This document shows positions 25,770-34,909 of a DNA stretch of 64,000 nucleotides, piece by piece; the stretch's first letter is position 1, and every line of letters starts with the position of its first letter. The notes under the pieces are model-generated. The model was not told the origin of the DNA and searched no databases. It saw only the letters and a list, made by a program, of their open reading frames with translations. A program made the translations under genes and the position numbers. The DNA comes from Microbispora sp. ZYX-F-249 (GTDB lineage Bacteria > Actinomycetota > Actinomycetes > Streptosporangiales > Streptosporangiaceae): NCBI RefSeq assembly GCF_039649665.1, contig NZ_JBDJAW010000019.1, positions 1 through 64,000 of the forward strand. Reading direction: 5' to 3'.

Positions 25770-26798
25770 ATGGAGTACCGCACGCTCGGCCGCACCGGTA
25801 TCAAGGTCAGCCCCTATGGACTCGGCGCACTGATGTTCGCCACGTCCATCGGCAACCCCGATCCCGGCGACTCGGCCCGCATCATCCACAAGGCACTGGA
25901 CGCGGGGATCAACCTCATCGACACCGCCGACGCCTACGGCGACTCCGAAGAGGTCGTGGGCAGGGCGATCGAGGGGCGGCGGGACGACGTCGTCCTCGCG
26001 ACCAAGGTGAGCCGCCCGATGGGCGACGATCCCAATCAGCAGGGCGCCTCGCGGCGCTGGATCATGACCGCGGTGGAGAACTCGCTGCGCCGCCTGCGGA
26101 CCGACCACATCGACCTCTACCAGATCCACCGGCCGGACCCCGCCACGGACGTCGAGGAGACCCTCTCCGCGCTCTCGGACCTGATCCACAGCGGGAAGGT
26201 CCGGGCGATCGGGACGTCCGCCATGCCGGCGTCCGACATCGTCGAGGCCCAGTGGGTCGCCGAGCGGCGCGGCCTGGAGCGGTTCCGCACCGAGCAGCCG
26301 CCGTATTCGCTGCTCAACCGCGGCATCGAACGCGAGGTGCTGCCGGCCGCGCAGCGCTACGGAATGGGCACGCTCGTGTGGGGCCCGCTCGGGCAGGGAC
26401 TGCTCACCGGACAGGTCCGCAAGGGGCAGCGGAACGAGCTCCGCCGCGCCGGCTTCCTCAAGCACGTCAACGACGAGCACCGCATCGAGGCCGTCGAGCG
26501 GTTCATCTCGCTCGCCCGGGAGGCGGGACTGCCGCTGACCCACCTCGCCATGGCGTTCGCCATCGCCCATCCCGGCGTGACCAGCGCGATCATGGGGCCG
26601 CGCACGATGAGCCACCTCGACGACCTGCTCGCCGGCGTCGACGTCGCACTCACCGACGACATCCTCGACCGGATCGACGAGATCGTCCCGCCCGGCACCG
26701 ACGTCGGCACACTCGACCAGGCCTACGTGCCGCCGGCACTCCGGCACGCGAGCCTGCGCCGTCGTCCGGTCCCGCCGCAGCCGCGACCGGTGCGGTAA
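25770..26798 (+). CDS. Aldo/keto reductase
   Basis: The 342-aa TIM-barrel NADPH-dependent oxidoreductase opens with YRTLGRTGIKVSPYGLG. The catalytic tetrad is visible as Asp and Tyr in LIDTADAYG (about residues 52-57), Lys in LATKVSRP (about 79) and His in YQIHRPD (about 117). The C-terminal MGPRTMSHLDDLL binds the cofactor phosphate. The substrate is unknown. It is divergent from the MmyB-type regulator and its stop lies only 7 bp from that of the convergent MFS gene. Confidence 0.92.
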   Translation: MEYRTLGRTGIKVSPYGLGALMFATSIGNPDPGDSARIIHKALDAGINLIDTADAYGDSEEVVGRAIEGRRDDVVLATKVSRPMGDDPNQQGASRRWIMTAVENSLRRLRTDHIDLYQIHRPDPATDVEETLSALSDLIHSGKVRAIGTSAMPASDIVEAQWVAERRGLERFRTEQPPYSLLNRGIEREVLPAAQRYGMGTLVWGPLGQGLLTGQVRKGQRNELRRAGFLKHVNDEHRIEAVERFISLAREAGLPLTHLAMAFAIAHPGVTSAIMGPRTMSHLDDLLAGVDVALTDDILDRIDEIVPPGTDVGTLDQAYVPPALRHASLRRRPVPPQPRPVR

Positions 26799-26805
26799 CG
26801 CCTGG

Positions 26806-28326
26806 TCAGTCGAACGACAACTCGGTCGTACGGCGGGGCATGAGCAGCAGCGCGGCGACGCTGAGCACGGCCACGACGACGAGCGCGAGGAAGATGTGGT
26901 GGACGGCGTCGTACAGCGCGCCCCGGACGAAGGACGCGGCGGCCGAATGGGCCTGCGCGCCCTGCGCCTTCAGCACCAGGCTCGTGGCGTCGAGGCTGTC
27001 GGGCAGTTGTCCCGCGACACCGGCCGGCGGGTGGGCGAAGCGGTCCGACAGCGTCGCGTTGGAGACGGCGCCGAGCGCCGCGGCGCCGACCGTGCTGCCG
27101 ATGGAGCGGAAGAACATGTTGGTCGCGGTCACCACGCCGCGGCGCTCCCAGCCGACGACCGACTGCACGGCGACCATGGTGGGACTGGCGGACAGGCCGA
27201 GGCCGACGCCGACGACGAAACAGGCGGCCGCGACCTGCCAGATCATCGCGTTCTGCCCGAGCAGCGCGCACAGCACGGTGCCGGCCACCACGACGACGAT
27301 GCCGATCAGGGCGGTGTCGCGGAACCCGATGCGCATGTAGAAACGGCCGGACAACGTCGCCGCGAGGGGCCAGCCGACGGTGAGCGCGGCCAGCGCGAAG
27401 CCCGCCACCAGCGCGCCGGTGCCCAGCACGCCCTGCGCGTACGTCGGGACGTACGAGGTGAGACCGATGGTGAGGGCGCCGACGCCGAGGGAGGTCAGGT
27501 TGCCGCCGGTCAGCGTGCGGCGGCGGAAGACCCACAGCGGCAGCACCGGCTCGGCCGCGCGGCGCTCCACGAGCACGAAGGCGACGATCATGAGCAGGCC
27601 CGCCGCGAAGATCAGCAGGCTGGGCGCGGAGTTCCAGCCCCAGGCGACGCCGCCCTCCAGCAGGCCGAGGATGAGCAGCGAGGAGCCGCCGGTGAGCAGC
27701 GCGGCGCCCGTGTAGTCGATCCGGTGGGAGCCCCGCTTCACCTGCTCCTTGAACCGGCGGGCGAGCATCCAGGCGGCCACCGCGCCGAGCGGCAGGTTGA
27801 TGAAGAAGATCCAGCGCCAGGAGACGTACTCGGAGAAGACGCCGCCGAGCGTCGGGCCGACGACGGCCGACATGCCCCACACGCTGGCGAGGTAGCCCTG
27901 CACGCGGGCCCGTTCCTCGACCGTGTAGAGGTCACCGGCCATCGTCATGCTGATCGGCTGCACCGCCCCGGCCCCGATGCCCTGGATCGCCCGGAAGGCG
28001 ATCAGCGCGGGCATGCTCCAGGCGATCCCGCACAGCACCGACCCGAGCAGGAACGCCCCGATGCCGAAGAACATCACCGGCTTGCGCCCGAACACGTCGG
28101 CGAGCTTGCCGTAGATGGGAACGGTCACGGCCTGGGTGAGCAGGTAGATCGAGAAAAGCCAGGGGAACTGGGAGAACCCGCCGAGGTCGGTGACGACCGA
28201 GGGCACCGCGGTCGCGATGATCGTGCTGTCCAACGCCACCAGAGCGGTGCAGAGCATGATGGCGCCGAGCACGGGACCGCGTTCTGACCGCAGGCCGATG
28301 CCCTTCGATGTCGTCGTCGTGGTCAC
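26806..28326 (-). CDS. MFS drug exporter, DHA2 (EmrB/QacA) type
   Basis: The 506-aa protein has 14 predicted membrane helices. Family signatures are ALDSTIIATAVPSVVTDLGG (motif D1), GKLADVFGRKPVM (motif A) and the antiporter motif C segment SVWGMSAVVGPTLGG. Such proteins export hydrophobic drugs or dyes by proton antiport. GTG 28326 (V-T-T-T-T-T) is chosen because AGGGGAG lies eight bases upstream. It follows the response regulator gene by 130 bp on the same strand, so it may be controlled by that two-component system. Confidence 0.92.
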   Translation of the reverse strand: MTTTTTSKGIGLRSERGPVLGAIMLCTALVALDSTIIATAVPSVVTDLGGFSQFPWLFSIYLLTQAVTVPIYGKLADVFGRKPVMFFGIGAFLLGSVLCGIAWSMPALIAFRAIQGIGAGAVQPISMTMAGDLYTVEERARVQGYLASVWGMSAVVGPTLGGVFSEYVSWRWIFFINLPLGAVAAWMLARRFKEQVKRGSHRIDYTGAALLTGGSSLLILGLLEGGVAWGWNSAPSLLIFAAGLLMIVAFVLVERRAAEPVLPLWVFRRRTLTGGNLTSLGVGALTIGLTSYVPTYAQGVLGTGALVAGFALAALTVGWPLAATLSGRFYMRIGFRDTALIGIVVVVAGTVLCALLGQNAMIWQVAAACFVVGVGLGLSASPTMVAVQSVVGWERRGVVTATNMFFRSIGSTVGAAALGAVSNATLSDRFAHPPAGVAGQLPDSLDATSLVLKAQGAQAHSAAASFVRGALYDAVHHIFLALVVVAVLSVAALLLMPRRTTELSFD

Positions 28327-28456
28327 GTGGAAGGCTCCCCTGAACGTTCGTGCACGTACGCGGGACCTCCCCACGTGGGCGGGAAGGTCCCGGAACAGGG
28401 CAACTATCGCAAACCGCCCGGCATTCCTTGTCGAGTGCCGGCCGCGTTCCACGGCG

Positions 28457-29116
28457 TCAGCCGCGGCGCTGGGTCTCCTCCAGATAGCGCAGGACGGCCG
28501 TGACCCTCCGGTCCGCCCGGTCGGTGGGCGCGAGGTCGAGCTTGGCGAAGATGCTGCGGATGTGCTTGTGCACGGCGCCTTCGCTGATGAACAGCCGCTC
28601 GGAGATGGCGGTGTTGCCCAATCCCTCGGCCATCAGGGCGAGCACGTCGCGTTCCCGCGCGGTCAGCCGCTCCAGCCCGCTGTCGGAGCGGGTGCGCGTG
28701 AGCAGTTGTGCGACGACCTCGGGGTCGATGGCCGTGCCTCCGGCGGCCACTCGATGCAGTGCGTCGAGGAACTCGTCGACGCGGCCGACTCTCTCCTTGA
28801 GCAGATATCCGAGCCGGTCGGTTCCGGCGGCGAGCAGTTCGGTGGCGAACGCCTGCTCGACGTAGGCGGACAGCACGAGCACCGCCAGCCCGGGCTGACG
28901 GCGCCTGGCCTCCACGGCCGCGGCGATGCCCTCGGTGGTGTGGGTCGGCGGCATCCGGACGTCGACGATGGCCACGTCGGGCCGGTGGGCGTCGACGGCC
29001 GCCAGGAAGGTGTCCGGAGAGTCGGTCGTGGCCACCACGTCCAGGGACTCCGCGCGCAGCAGCAGTGCGACCCCTTCACGCAGCAGCGGGTCGTCCTCGG
29101 CTATCACGATCCGCAC
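28457..29116 (-). CDS. NarL/LuxR-type response regulator
   Basis: The 219-aa protein has a receiver domain with acidic pocket IAEDD and the phospho-accepting Asp in VAIVDVRMP (about residue 50), then a LuxR-type helix-turn-helix (LTARERDVLALMAEGLGNTAI, about residue 153 on). GTG 29116 lies inside the end of the histidine kinase gene (13-bp overlap), so the two are co-translated. It probably activates or represses a local promoter; the downstream MFS exporter is a likely target. Confidence 0.93.
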   Translation of the reverse strand: MRIVIAEDDPLLREGVALLLRAESLDVVATTDSPDTFLAAVDAHRPDVAIVDVRMPPTHTTEGIAAAVEARRRQPGLAVLVLSAYVEQAFATELLAAGTDRLGYLLKERVGRVDEFLDALHRVAAGGTAIDPEVVAQLLTRTRSDSGLERLTARERDVLALMAEGLGNTAISERLFISEGAVHKHIRSIFAKLDLAPTDRADRRVTAVLRYLEETQRRG

Positions 29117-30387
29117 GGCAACTCCACGTCGAGGGTGGTCGGCCCACCGGGTGGGCTGGTCAGGGTGAGACGTCCGTCGTGCGCCTCGATGCGGCTGCGC
29201 ATGCCGGTGAGCCCGGAGCCGTGGCGTTCGTCCGCGCCGCCGACGCCGTCGTCCTCGATGCGCAGGGACAACCGGCCGCCCGCCCGCCGTACGGTCACCG
29301 TGGCGTGCCCGGCCCGGCTGTGCCTGGAGATGTTGGTCAGCGCCTCGGCGCTCACGAAGTAGGCGGTGGCCTCGATGGAGGCGGCGCACCTGCCGGGCGC
29401 GTCGACGTCCACCCTGCAGGGCACCCCGCAGTTCGCCGCGAGCCCGGCGAGCGCGTCGGCGAGCCCCCGGTCGGCCAGCACGGGCGGCAGGATGCTGCGG
29501 ACGACCGTACGGAGCTCGGCCAGCGCCTGCTCGGCGGTCTCCTGGGCGCGTTCGAGCATCTCCTCGGCGCCCGGCCGGTTCTGCGCCAGCGCGCGGCGGG
29601 CCGCGCCGAGCAGCACGGTGACGGCGACCAGCCGGTTCTGCGCCCCGTCGTGCAGTGAGCGTTCGATCCGCCGCAGCTCCGCGGCGTGGGCGTCCAGCGC
29701 CGCCGCGCGGGTGGCCGACAGCTGTGCGATGCGCAGGGACAGGTCCATGTCCGCGGTCGGCGCCAGGAGCCGGCGTCCCGGCCAGGCCTGCAAGCGGGCC
29801 ATCCAGGTCCCGAGGACCAGGAAGCAGACGGCCAGCCCCACGCCGAGGATCGCGACCGCCCAGGCGCCGGCGTCGTCGTGCACGTCCCAGAACACCATGG
29901 TCGGGGCGGGGTCCTCCACCGGCAGCGCCCGCCACCACAGCGGATACGTGATGTCCTGCACGGCGTCCACCACCAGGGTCAGCGCCGCCAAGCCGAGGAA
30001 CAGGCCGAGCGTCGCGTGCACGAGGAGCCAGCACAGCTCCCGCCGTACGGCGGGGTCGGCGAGGGCGGCGCGTACGCCGGCCGGCGCGGGTCCCAGATTG
30101 GGGATCTCCGGCCCCCAGCGGGACAACCGGTTGCGCTCCCGCTCGGCGACGGACCGCACGGCACGCGGCACGGTGGGCGCCAGGAGCAGGCCGAGACCGA
30201 TCACGCAGGTGACCGCGACCAGGATGAGCCACAACAGACCGGCGAGCGCCAGCAGCGCGGTGCCGAGACCGCCGACGAGGTGTTCGAAGGCGTCGAAGAG
30301 GCCACGGGCGCGTGCGGCGACACCCCTCCGGCCGTCGTGCCGGCCGTCTCGCCGGCTGCCGGCCGGCCTCCGCTGGCGCGCCGCCAT
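29104..30387 (-). CDS. Sensor histidine kinase (HisKA_3 / NarL-partner type)
   Basis: The 427-aa protein has an N-terminal pair of membrane helices, a second hydrophobic pair around LGLFLGLAALTLVV and AVAILGVGLAVCFLVLG, then the HisKA_3 phospho-acceptor in RSLHDGAQNRLVA (His about 245) and a HATPase domain with EALTNISRHS and DDGVGG. ATG 30387 is preferred because GAGGGGG precedes it; GTG 30396 is in frame. It overlaps its cognate regulator gene by 13 bp, and the CPBP gene ends 54 bp upstream. Confidence 0.92.
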   Translation of the reverse strand: MAARQRRPAGSRRDGRHDGRRGVAARARGLFDAFEHLVGGLGTALLALAGLLWLILVAVTCVIGLGLLLAPTVPRAVRSVAERERNRLSRWGPEIPNLGPAPAGVRAALADPAVRRELCWLLVHATLGLFLGLAALTLVVDAVQDITYPLWWRALPVEDPAPTMVFWDVHDDAGAWAVAILGVGLAVCFLVLGTWMARLQAWPGRRLLAPTADMDLSLRIAQLSATRAAALDAHAAELRRIERSLHDGAQNRLVAVTVLLGAARRALAQNRPGAEEMLERAQETAEQALAELRTVVRSILPPVLADRGLADALAGLAANCGVPCRVDVDAPGRCAASIEATAYFVSAEALTNISRHSRAGHATVTVRRAGGRLSLRIEDDGVGGADERHGSGLTGMRSRIEAHDGRLTLTSPPGGPTTLDVELPCGS

Positions 30388-30441
30388 GATGCACACCCCC
30401 TCGGGCCCACGAGCTTAGATCATCTTTGTCGCAGCGGTCGT

Positions 30442-31371
30442 TCAACGCTGCGGGGCGAGCTCCGGCGCGGGTTCGTCGCTCGGGCGGTAGCCGAGGCGGC
30501 CGCGGGTCGCGATGAGCACCAGGACCGCCGCCGTGGTGGCCGCGAGCAGGGTGACATGGCTCGCGTGCTCCGGGGTGTCGATCGCCGGGAACATGCCCGA
30601 GTAGACGATCGACATGAAGTTGTTGACGCTGACGTGCAGCAGCATGACCAGCGGCAGGCTCTGGCCGGTCCGGTTGAACACCCAGGTGACGACCACGCTG
30701 AAGACGGTGGCGAAGGCGACGAACTCGCCGATCCTCATCCAGGTGACGTCCGGCCACCCGCCCCACTGGCTCAGGAACAGCGGCAGGTGCCAGACGCCCC
30801 ACAGCGGGCCGAGGATGGCGGTGGCGCCCAGGGGGCCGAACTTCCGCTGCATGCGGGGCAGGGCGAAGTCGCGCCAGCCGGGCTCTTCGGCCAGACCCGT
30901 GGTGACCATCTGGAGCACCAGGCTGGGCACGTAGGCGACCAGCGCGGCGACGGGCGGCATGTGGAAGTCCTCACCGGAGAGCGCGAAACCGGTGACGATG
31001 ATGGCGGCGGGGACGCCGAGGGCGGTCACGAGGTACCAGACCCAGCCGACCCGCCACTTGGTCATCCGCCGGACCCACAGGCGGACGCCTTCCTTGCCGT
31101 CCGCGACCCTGGTCACGATGTACGCGGCGAAGATGGGGCCGAGGTAGGCGCCGGGGAGAACGCCGGAGAACTGGGTCGTGCCGAGCAGCGAGGGGAAGTC
31201 GAAGTCCCAGACCCCCAGGCCGTTGTTCGACAGGACGTAGGGCAACCAGGCCGCCCAGCTCATGAGGTTGGCCAGGACGAAGAAACTGATCAGCGGGCGG
31301 CGGCGGATGACGCCCCGGATCCCGGTCTCGCTCGTGTGGTGCGCGGCCCGCGGCCGGCTGTCGACTGTCAT
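30442..31371 (-). CDS. CPBP-family intramembrane metalloprotease
   Basis: The 309-aa polytopic protein has all three CPBP (Rce1-like) motifs: EEPGWRDFALP (about residue 163), GVWHLPLF and LLHVSVNN with the His/Asn pair. Bacterial members process or immunise against peptides and modify membrane proteins. The ATG at 31371 follows AGGAG at eight bases. It is the first gene of a leftward series with the histidine kinase, regulator and MFS exporter. Confidence 0.9.
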   Translation of the reverse strand: MTVDSRPRAAHHTSETGIRGVIRRRPLISFFVLANLMSWAAWLPYVLSNNGLGVWDFDFPSLLGTTQFSGVLPGAYLGPIFAAYIVTRVADGKEGVRLWVRRMTKWRVGWVWYLVTALGVPAAIIVTGFALSGEDFHMPPVAALVAYVPSLVLQMVTTGLAEEPGWRDFALPRMQRKFGPLGATAILGPLWGVWHLPLFLSQWGGWPDVTWMRIGEFVAFATVFSVVVTWVFNRTGQSLPLVMLLHVSVNNFMSIVYSGMFPAIDTPEHASHVTLLAATTAAVLVLIATRGRLGYRPSDEPAPELAPQR

Positions 31372-31520
31372 TGCACTTTCTCCTGTGGGAGCGCTGGACT
31401 GACAGTGATCAGCACACCAGCCGCAGGCCCTCCCGGTCGCTCCCGCGGACTGCCCAATGGAGGTACAGCCAGGGGTACCAAGCGGAGAACGGCCAGGTCG
31501 GAGTGGGGCCGGGAAAGGCC

Positions 31521-31567
31521 GGAGGCGGTCGTCCAGGGCCGCGACGGGCTCCCGGACGACCGCCTCC
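31521..31567 (-). terminator. Terminator after the CgeB-like/GT2 gene
   Basis: Perfect 14-bp arms GGAGGCGGTCGTCC and complement with a 19-base loop, 16 bp beyond the stop. Confidence 0.75.
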
Positions 31568-31583
31568 CGCAGGAGCGGCAGGG

Positions 31584-33653
31584 TCAGATGAGAACGTGCG
31601 CCTCGGGGTTGCCGGCGAAGCAGAACTGCGCGTTGCGGGTCAGCTTGTAGTCCGCCGCCTGCCAGGTGTGGGCGGTGGCGTCCGAGCCGCGCATGTAGAT
31701 GAAGTTGTACCGGTCGGCCGAGTAGATCCGGACGCCCTCCTCCTTGCAGCGCCGTACGAGCCGGGTGTCCTCGCCCGCGTTGACCGCCTCGAACGGGAAC
31801 GCCCGCAGCAGGTCGGCCTTGGCCAGGATCGTCGCCCCCTGGATGAGGTGGGCGTAGCGGTGCTCCAGCCCGGGCAGCCGGAAGATCGTGACGTCCTGCT
31901 CGGGGAAGTACGTGTAGTGCGCGCCCTTGCCGACCATCTCGGCGTCGGCGTAGTCGAAGGAGCGGACCAGGTCGGACAGGTAGTGCTCGCCGTAGATGTT
32001 GTCGTCGTCCATCTTGGAGATCAGCTCGCCCTCGGCGTGGGCGATGCCGTGGTTGAGCACCTCGCCGAGCGTCCAGGCCGGGTCGGCGGTCAGCACCTTC
32101 ACGGCCGGGATGCCCGCCGCGAGGGCCTTGTCGCGCACGACCGCCGGGTCCTCGGACAGGCCGTGCATGACCAGCACCAGCTCCAGGTTGCGGTGCCGCT
32201 GCCGCGCCACCTGGCTGATCGCGTGTTCGAGCTGCCCGGCGCGGTTGGTGGGGAGCACCACGGAGATCGACCGCGACCGGGAGACCACCGGCAGGCCGAG
32301 GTCGGCGAGGATCTGATCGACCCGGTGGGAGAACAGGTGCTTGTCGAACACCTCGCGCATCGCCAGGTGACCCTGGCGGGCCCGCAGCTCCGGGCTGTTG
32401 ATCAGGTAGATCGCCCGGTTGTACGCCTCCTCCTGCGAGTGCGCGACCGGGATCAGCGGCCCGAACGTCTCCTCGATGGCCCGTGACCACCCCGACAGCA
32501 CGGTGGTCGAGCAGGCCGACAGCTCGAAGACCCGGCGCGCGCACATGGTCGGCGAGTCGATCACCGAGTTCACGTTCAGGAAGACCTTGTACATCTTGTA
32601 CGCGGCCAGCATCTGCTCGTACGGCAGCTCGCCGACGATGTGCGGGCGGTACTCCTCCGGCCAGGCGTACTTGTCGGCCACGGAGGCGTTCCTGGCGAAG
32701 ATGTGCAGGCCGAGCGGGCGTACGGGCGCGAGGATCGTCTCCATCTGCTCGCGCCGCTCGGGGTGCTTGTCGCGGAAGTACATCCCCGCGAAGACGATGT
32801 CGTACGGCCGGCCCTGCTTGGTCTGGATCGGGTTGTGGATCCGGGGCTGGGCGGCGAACTGCAGCACACCGACACGGTCATGACCCAGAACCTCGCGATA
32901 TTTCGGGATCATGTCGCCGTCGCACGTGTACACGTAGTCGAACAGCTTGGCCGTCTCGATGAAGAAGTCGAAGTTGGGCGGGTCCTCCTTGTTCCAGAAG
33001 ACCGTGGGGATGCCCTCCTCGCGGCACCAGGTGATCAGGTCGCGCAGCTCCTGCTTGGGCGCGTTGGTCCCGGTCATCTGGTAGCGCCAGCGGCCCTGGT
33101 TGCCGTGCCAGGCCGACTCGCAGAACAGCATCTCCGGCCGCTTCTCGGCGAAGATCTCCCGCCAGTCCTGCAGGCCGAACTCGATCTGGTCCCACTCGTA
33201 CTTGAAGGCCATGCGGGAGAAGTCGTCGAGGATCACCGCGACGCGCATGTCCGGCCGTACGACCGGGCCGTCGGGCCACTTGAGACCCGGGATCTTGACC
33301 TCGGGGCCGCGCGCCTCGGCCTCCGCGGCGACCTCGATCGCGGACGGCGGCGCCTTCGGCGCCTTCCTGCCGTCCTTCATGGCCTTGCTGAGGTCGCGCG
33401 GCAGCCGGACGATCTTCTTGGGCTTCGACGCGTTCGTCAGCACCTGCGCGACCCGGTACGGCTTCTGGGTCTGGGTGGCCTGCAGCCTCCACAGGGCGTA
33501 GTCGGCGCGGGCCTCCTGGTAGGCGAGCCGGTTCTCCAGGTCGCGGATCCGCTGCTCGTACTGCTCGACGTGCTTGCGCTCCTCGGGCAGCCAGTTCACC
33601 GGCCCCAGCCGCTGGAAGCGGGGCTCTTCAGGAGTCTCTTCGGTCTCAGCCAT
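31584..33653 (-). CDS. Two-domain glycosyltransferase: CgeB-like plus GT2
   Basis: The 689-aa protein starts with a coiled coil (about 25-60), then a GT-B type CgeB-like region (about 130-460: VAVILDDFSRMAFKYE, TVFWNKEDPPNFDFF, VFLNVNSVIDSPTMCARRVFE). A GT2 domain fills about 465-689, with the metal-binding aspartates in KMDDDNIYGEHYL (about 548) and NAGEDTRLVRRCK. Two catalytic units in one chain suggest it adds two sugars in sequence to a glycopolymer. No signal peptide is seen, so it acts on the cytoplasmic side. wecB lies 66 bp upstream on the same strand. Confidence 0.85.
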   Translation of the reverse strand: MAETEETPEEPRFQRLGPVNWLPEERKHVEQYEQRIRDLENRLAYQEARADYALWRLQATQTQKPYRVAQVLTNASKPKKIVRLPRDLSKAMKDGRKAPKAPPSAIEVAAEAEARGPEVKIPGLKWPDGPVVRPDMRVAVILDDFSRMAFKYEWDQIEFGLQDWREIFAEKRPEMLFCESAWHGNQGRWRYQMTGTNAPKQELRDLITWCREEGIPTVFWNKEDPPNFDFFIETAKLFDYVYTCDGDMIPKYREVLGHDRVGVLQFAAQPRIHNPIQTKQGRPYDIVFAGMYFRDKHPERREQMETILAPVRPLGLHIFARNASVADKYAWPEEYRPHIVGELPYEQMLAAYKMYKVFLNVNSVIDSPTMCARRVFELSACSTTVLSGWSRAIEETFGPLIPVAHSQEEAYNRAIYLINSPELRARQGHLAMREVFDKHLFSHRVDQILADLGLPVVSRSRSISVVLPTNRAGQLEHAISQVARQRHRNLELVLVMHGLSEDPAVVRDKALAAGIPAVKVLTADPAWTLGEVLNHGIAHAEGELISKMDDDNIYGEHYLSDLVRSFDYADAEMVGKGAHYTYFPEQDVTIFRLPGLEHRYAHLIQGATILAKADLLRAFPFEAVNAGEDTRLVRRCKEEGVRIYSADRYNFIYMRGSDATAHTWQAADYKLTRNAQFCFAGNPEAHVLI

Positions 33654-33719
33654 ACCTCTCCCCTTTACGGAAGGGTCATCGTACGGGGGTCAACGCGGCC
33701 TTTATGCCTATTCGCGCAA

Positions 33720-34847
33720 CTAGCGGACCTGACCCTTGGCCGCGGGGGAGAGGCTGTCGCCGCGGAGCCAGGCCTCGATGACCCGGGCGATCCGCGGCCC
33801 GGCCGCGCCGTCCCACAGCGGCGGCAGCTCGCCGCTCGGCGTGGCCGCGCCGTCCGCCAGCGCCTTGGACGCCGCGGCGGGCAAGGAGGCGGGCGTGACG
33901 AGCCGGTTGGTGCCGTGGGTCACGGTGATCGGCCGCTCGGTGTTGGGCCGGACGGTCAGGCAGGGGACGCCCAGCATGGTCGTCTCCTCCTGCACGCCGC
34001 CCGAGTCGGTCACCACGAGGGCGGCGCCCCTGACCAGCGACAGGAAGTCCACGTAGCCGAGCGGGTCCACGATCTTCAGGTGCGGCCGGTCCACGAGCCC
34101 GGCCTCCGCGAGCCGCTGCCGGCCGCGCGGGTGGAGCGGGACGACGACGGGCACCTGCTCGGCCACGCCGAGCACCGCGTCGACCAGCTCGCGGGCCGCC
34201 TGCGGGTCGTCGACGTTCGCCGGGCGGTGCAGCGTGGCGACCGCGTACCTGCCCTCGATCGCCAGGCGCTCCTGAACGGGCGCGGGGTCGAGCTTCGGCA
34301 GCGCCGCGAACAGGCTGTCGATCATCGGGTTGCCGACGAGGTGCACCTTGGCCGGGTCCACGCCCTCGTTGGCGAGGTGGGACAGCGCCTCCGGCGAGGT
34401 GGCGAAAAGCAGGTCGGACAGCGCGTCGGTGACGACCCGGTTGACCTCCTCCGGCATCTCCCGGTCGAAGGAGCGCAGGCCCGCCTCCACGTGCGCGGTC
34501 GGCACGTGCAGCTTGGCGCAGACGAGGATCGCCGCGAGCGTCGAGTTCACGTCGCCGTAGACCACCACGAGCGCCGGGCGGTGTTCGAGCACGACGTCCT
34601 CCAGCCCCGTGAGCAGGGCGGCCGTCTGCCGGGCGTGGGTGCCGCTGCCGACGCCGAGGTTCGCGACCGGCTCGGGCAGGCCGAGGTCGGCGAAGAACAC
34701 GTCCGACATCAGCGCGTCGTAGTGCTGGCCCGTGTGGATGATGCCCTGCCGGATGCCGAGCTCGGCCAACCCCTTGACGACCGGGGCCGCCTTGACGAAG
34801 TTGGGCCGTGCGCCCAGTACGTGCAGGACGAGGGGGTTGTCTCTCAT
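33720..34847 (-). CDS. wecB: UDP-N-acetylglucosamine 2-epimerase (non-hydrolysing)
   Basis: The 375-aa WecB/MnaA-type enzyme interconverts UDP-GlcNAc and UDP-ManNAc in the cytoplasm. Signatures are VLGARPNFVKAAPVVK, HTGQHYD, VYGDVNSTLAA, HVEAGLRSFDREMPEEVNR and the C-terminal DSGGVQEETTMLG substrate loop. Its product would be oxidised by the WecC homologue at 36676. It is divergent from the GT4 gene at 34910. Confidence 0.95.
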   Translation of the reverse strand: MRDNPLVLHVLGARPNFVKAAPVVKGLAELGIRQGIIHTGQHYDALMSDVFFADLGLPEPVANLGVGSGTHARQTAALLTGLEDVVLEHRPALVVVYGDVNSTLAAILVCAKLHVPTAHVEAGLRSFDREMPEEVNRVVTDALSDLLFATSPEALSHLANEGVDPAKVHLVGNPMIDSLFAALPKLDPAPVQERLAIEGRYAVATLHRPANVDDPQAARELVDAVLGVAEQVPVVVPLHPRGRQRLAEAGLVDRPHLKIVDPLGYVDFLSLVRGAALVVTDSGGVQEETTMLGVPCLTVRPNTERPITVTHGTNRLVTPASLPAAASKALADGAATPSGELPPLWDGAAGPRIARVIEAWLRGDSLSPAAKGQVR

Positions 34848-34892
34848 CTACCTCGCCTTTCGCCTTTTCTCCAGCCTGGGACAAACGTTGCC

Positions 34893-34898
34893 TATGGT
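34893..34898 (+). promoter_or_regulatory. -10 element of the GT4 / wecC-side transcript
   Basis: TATGGT, twelve bases upstream of the GTG start, in the 62-bp gap between the divergent wecB and GT4 genes. The 5' leader would be only a few bases long. Confidence 0.35.
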
Positions 34899-34909
34899 AC
34901 GGTCGCGCC

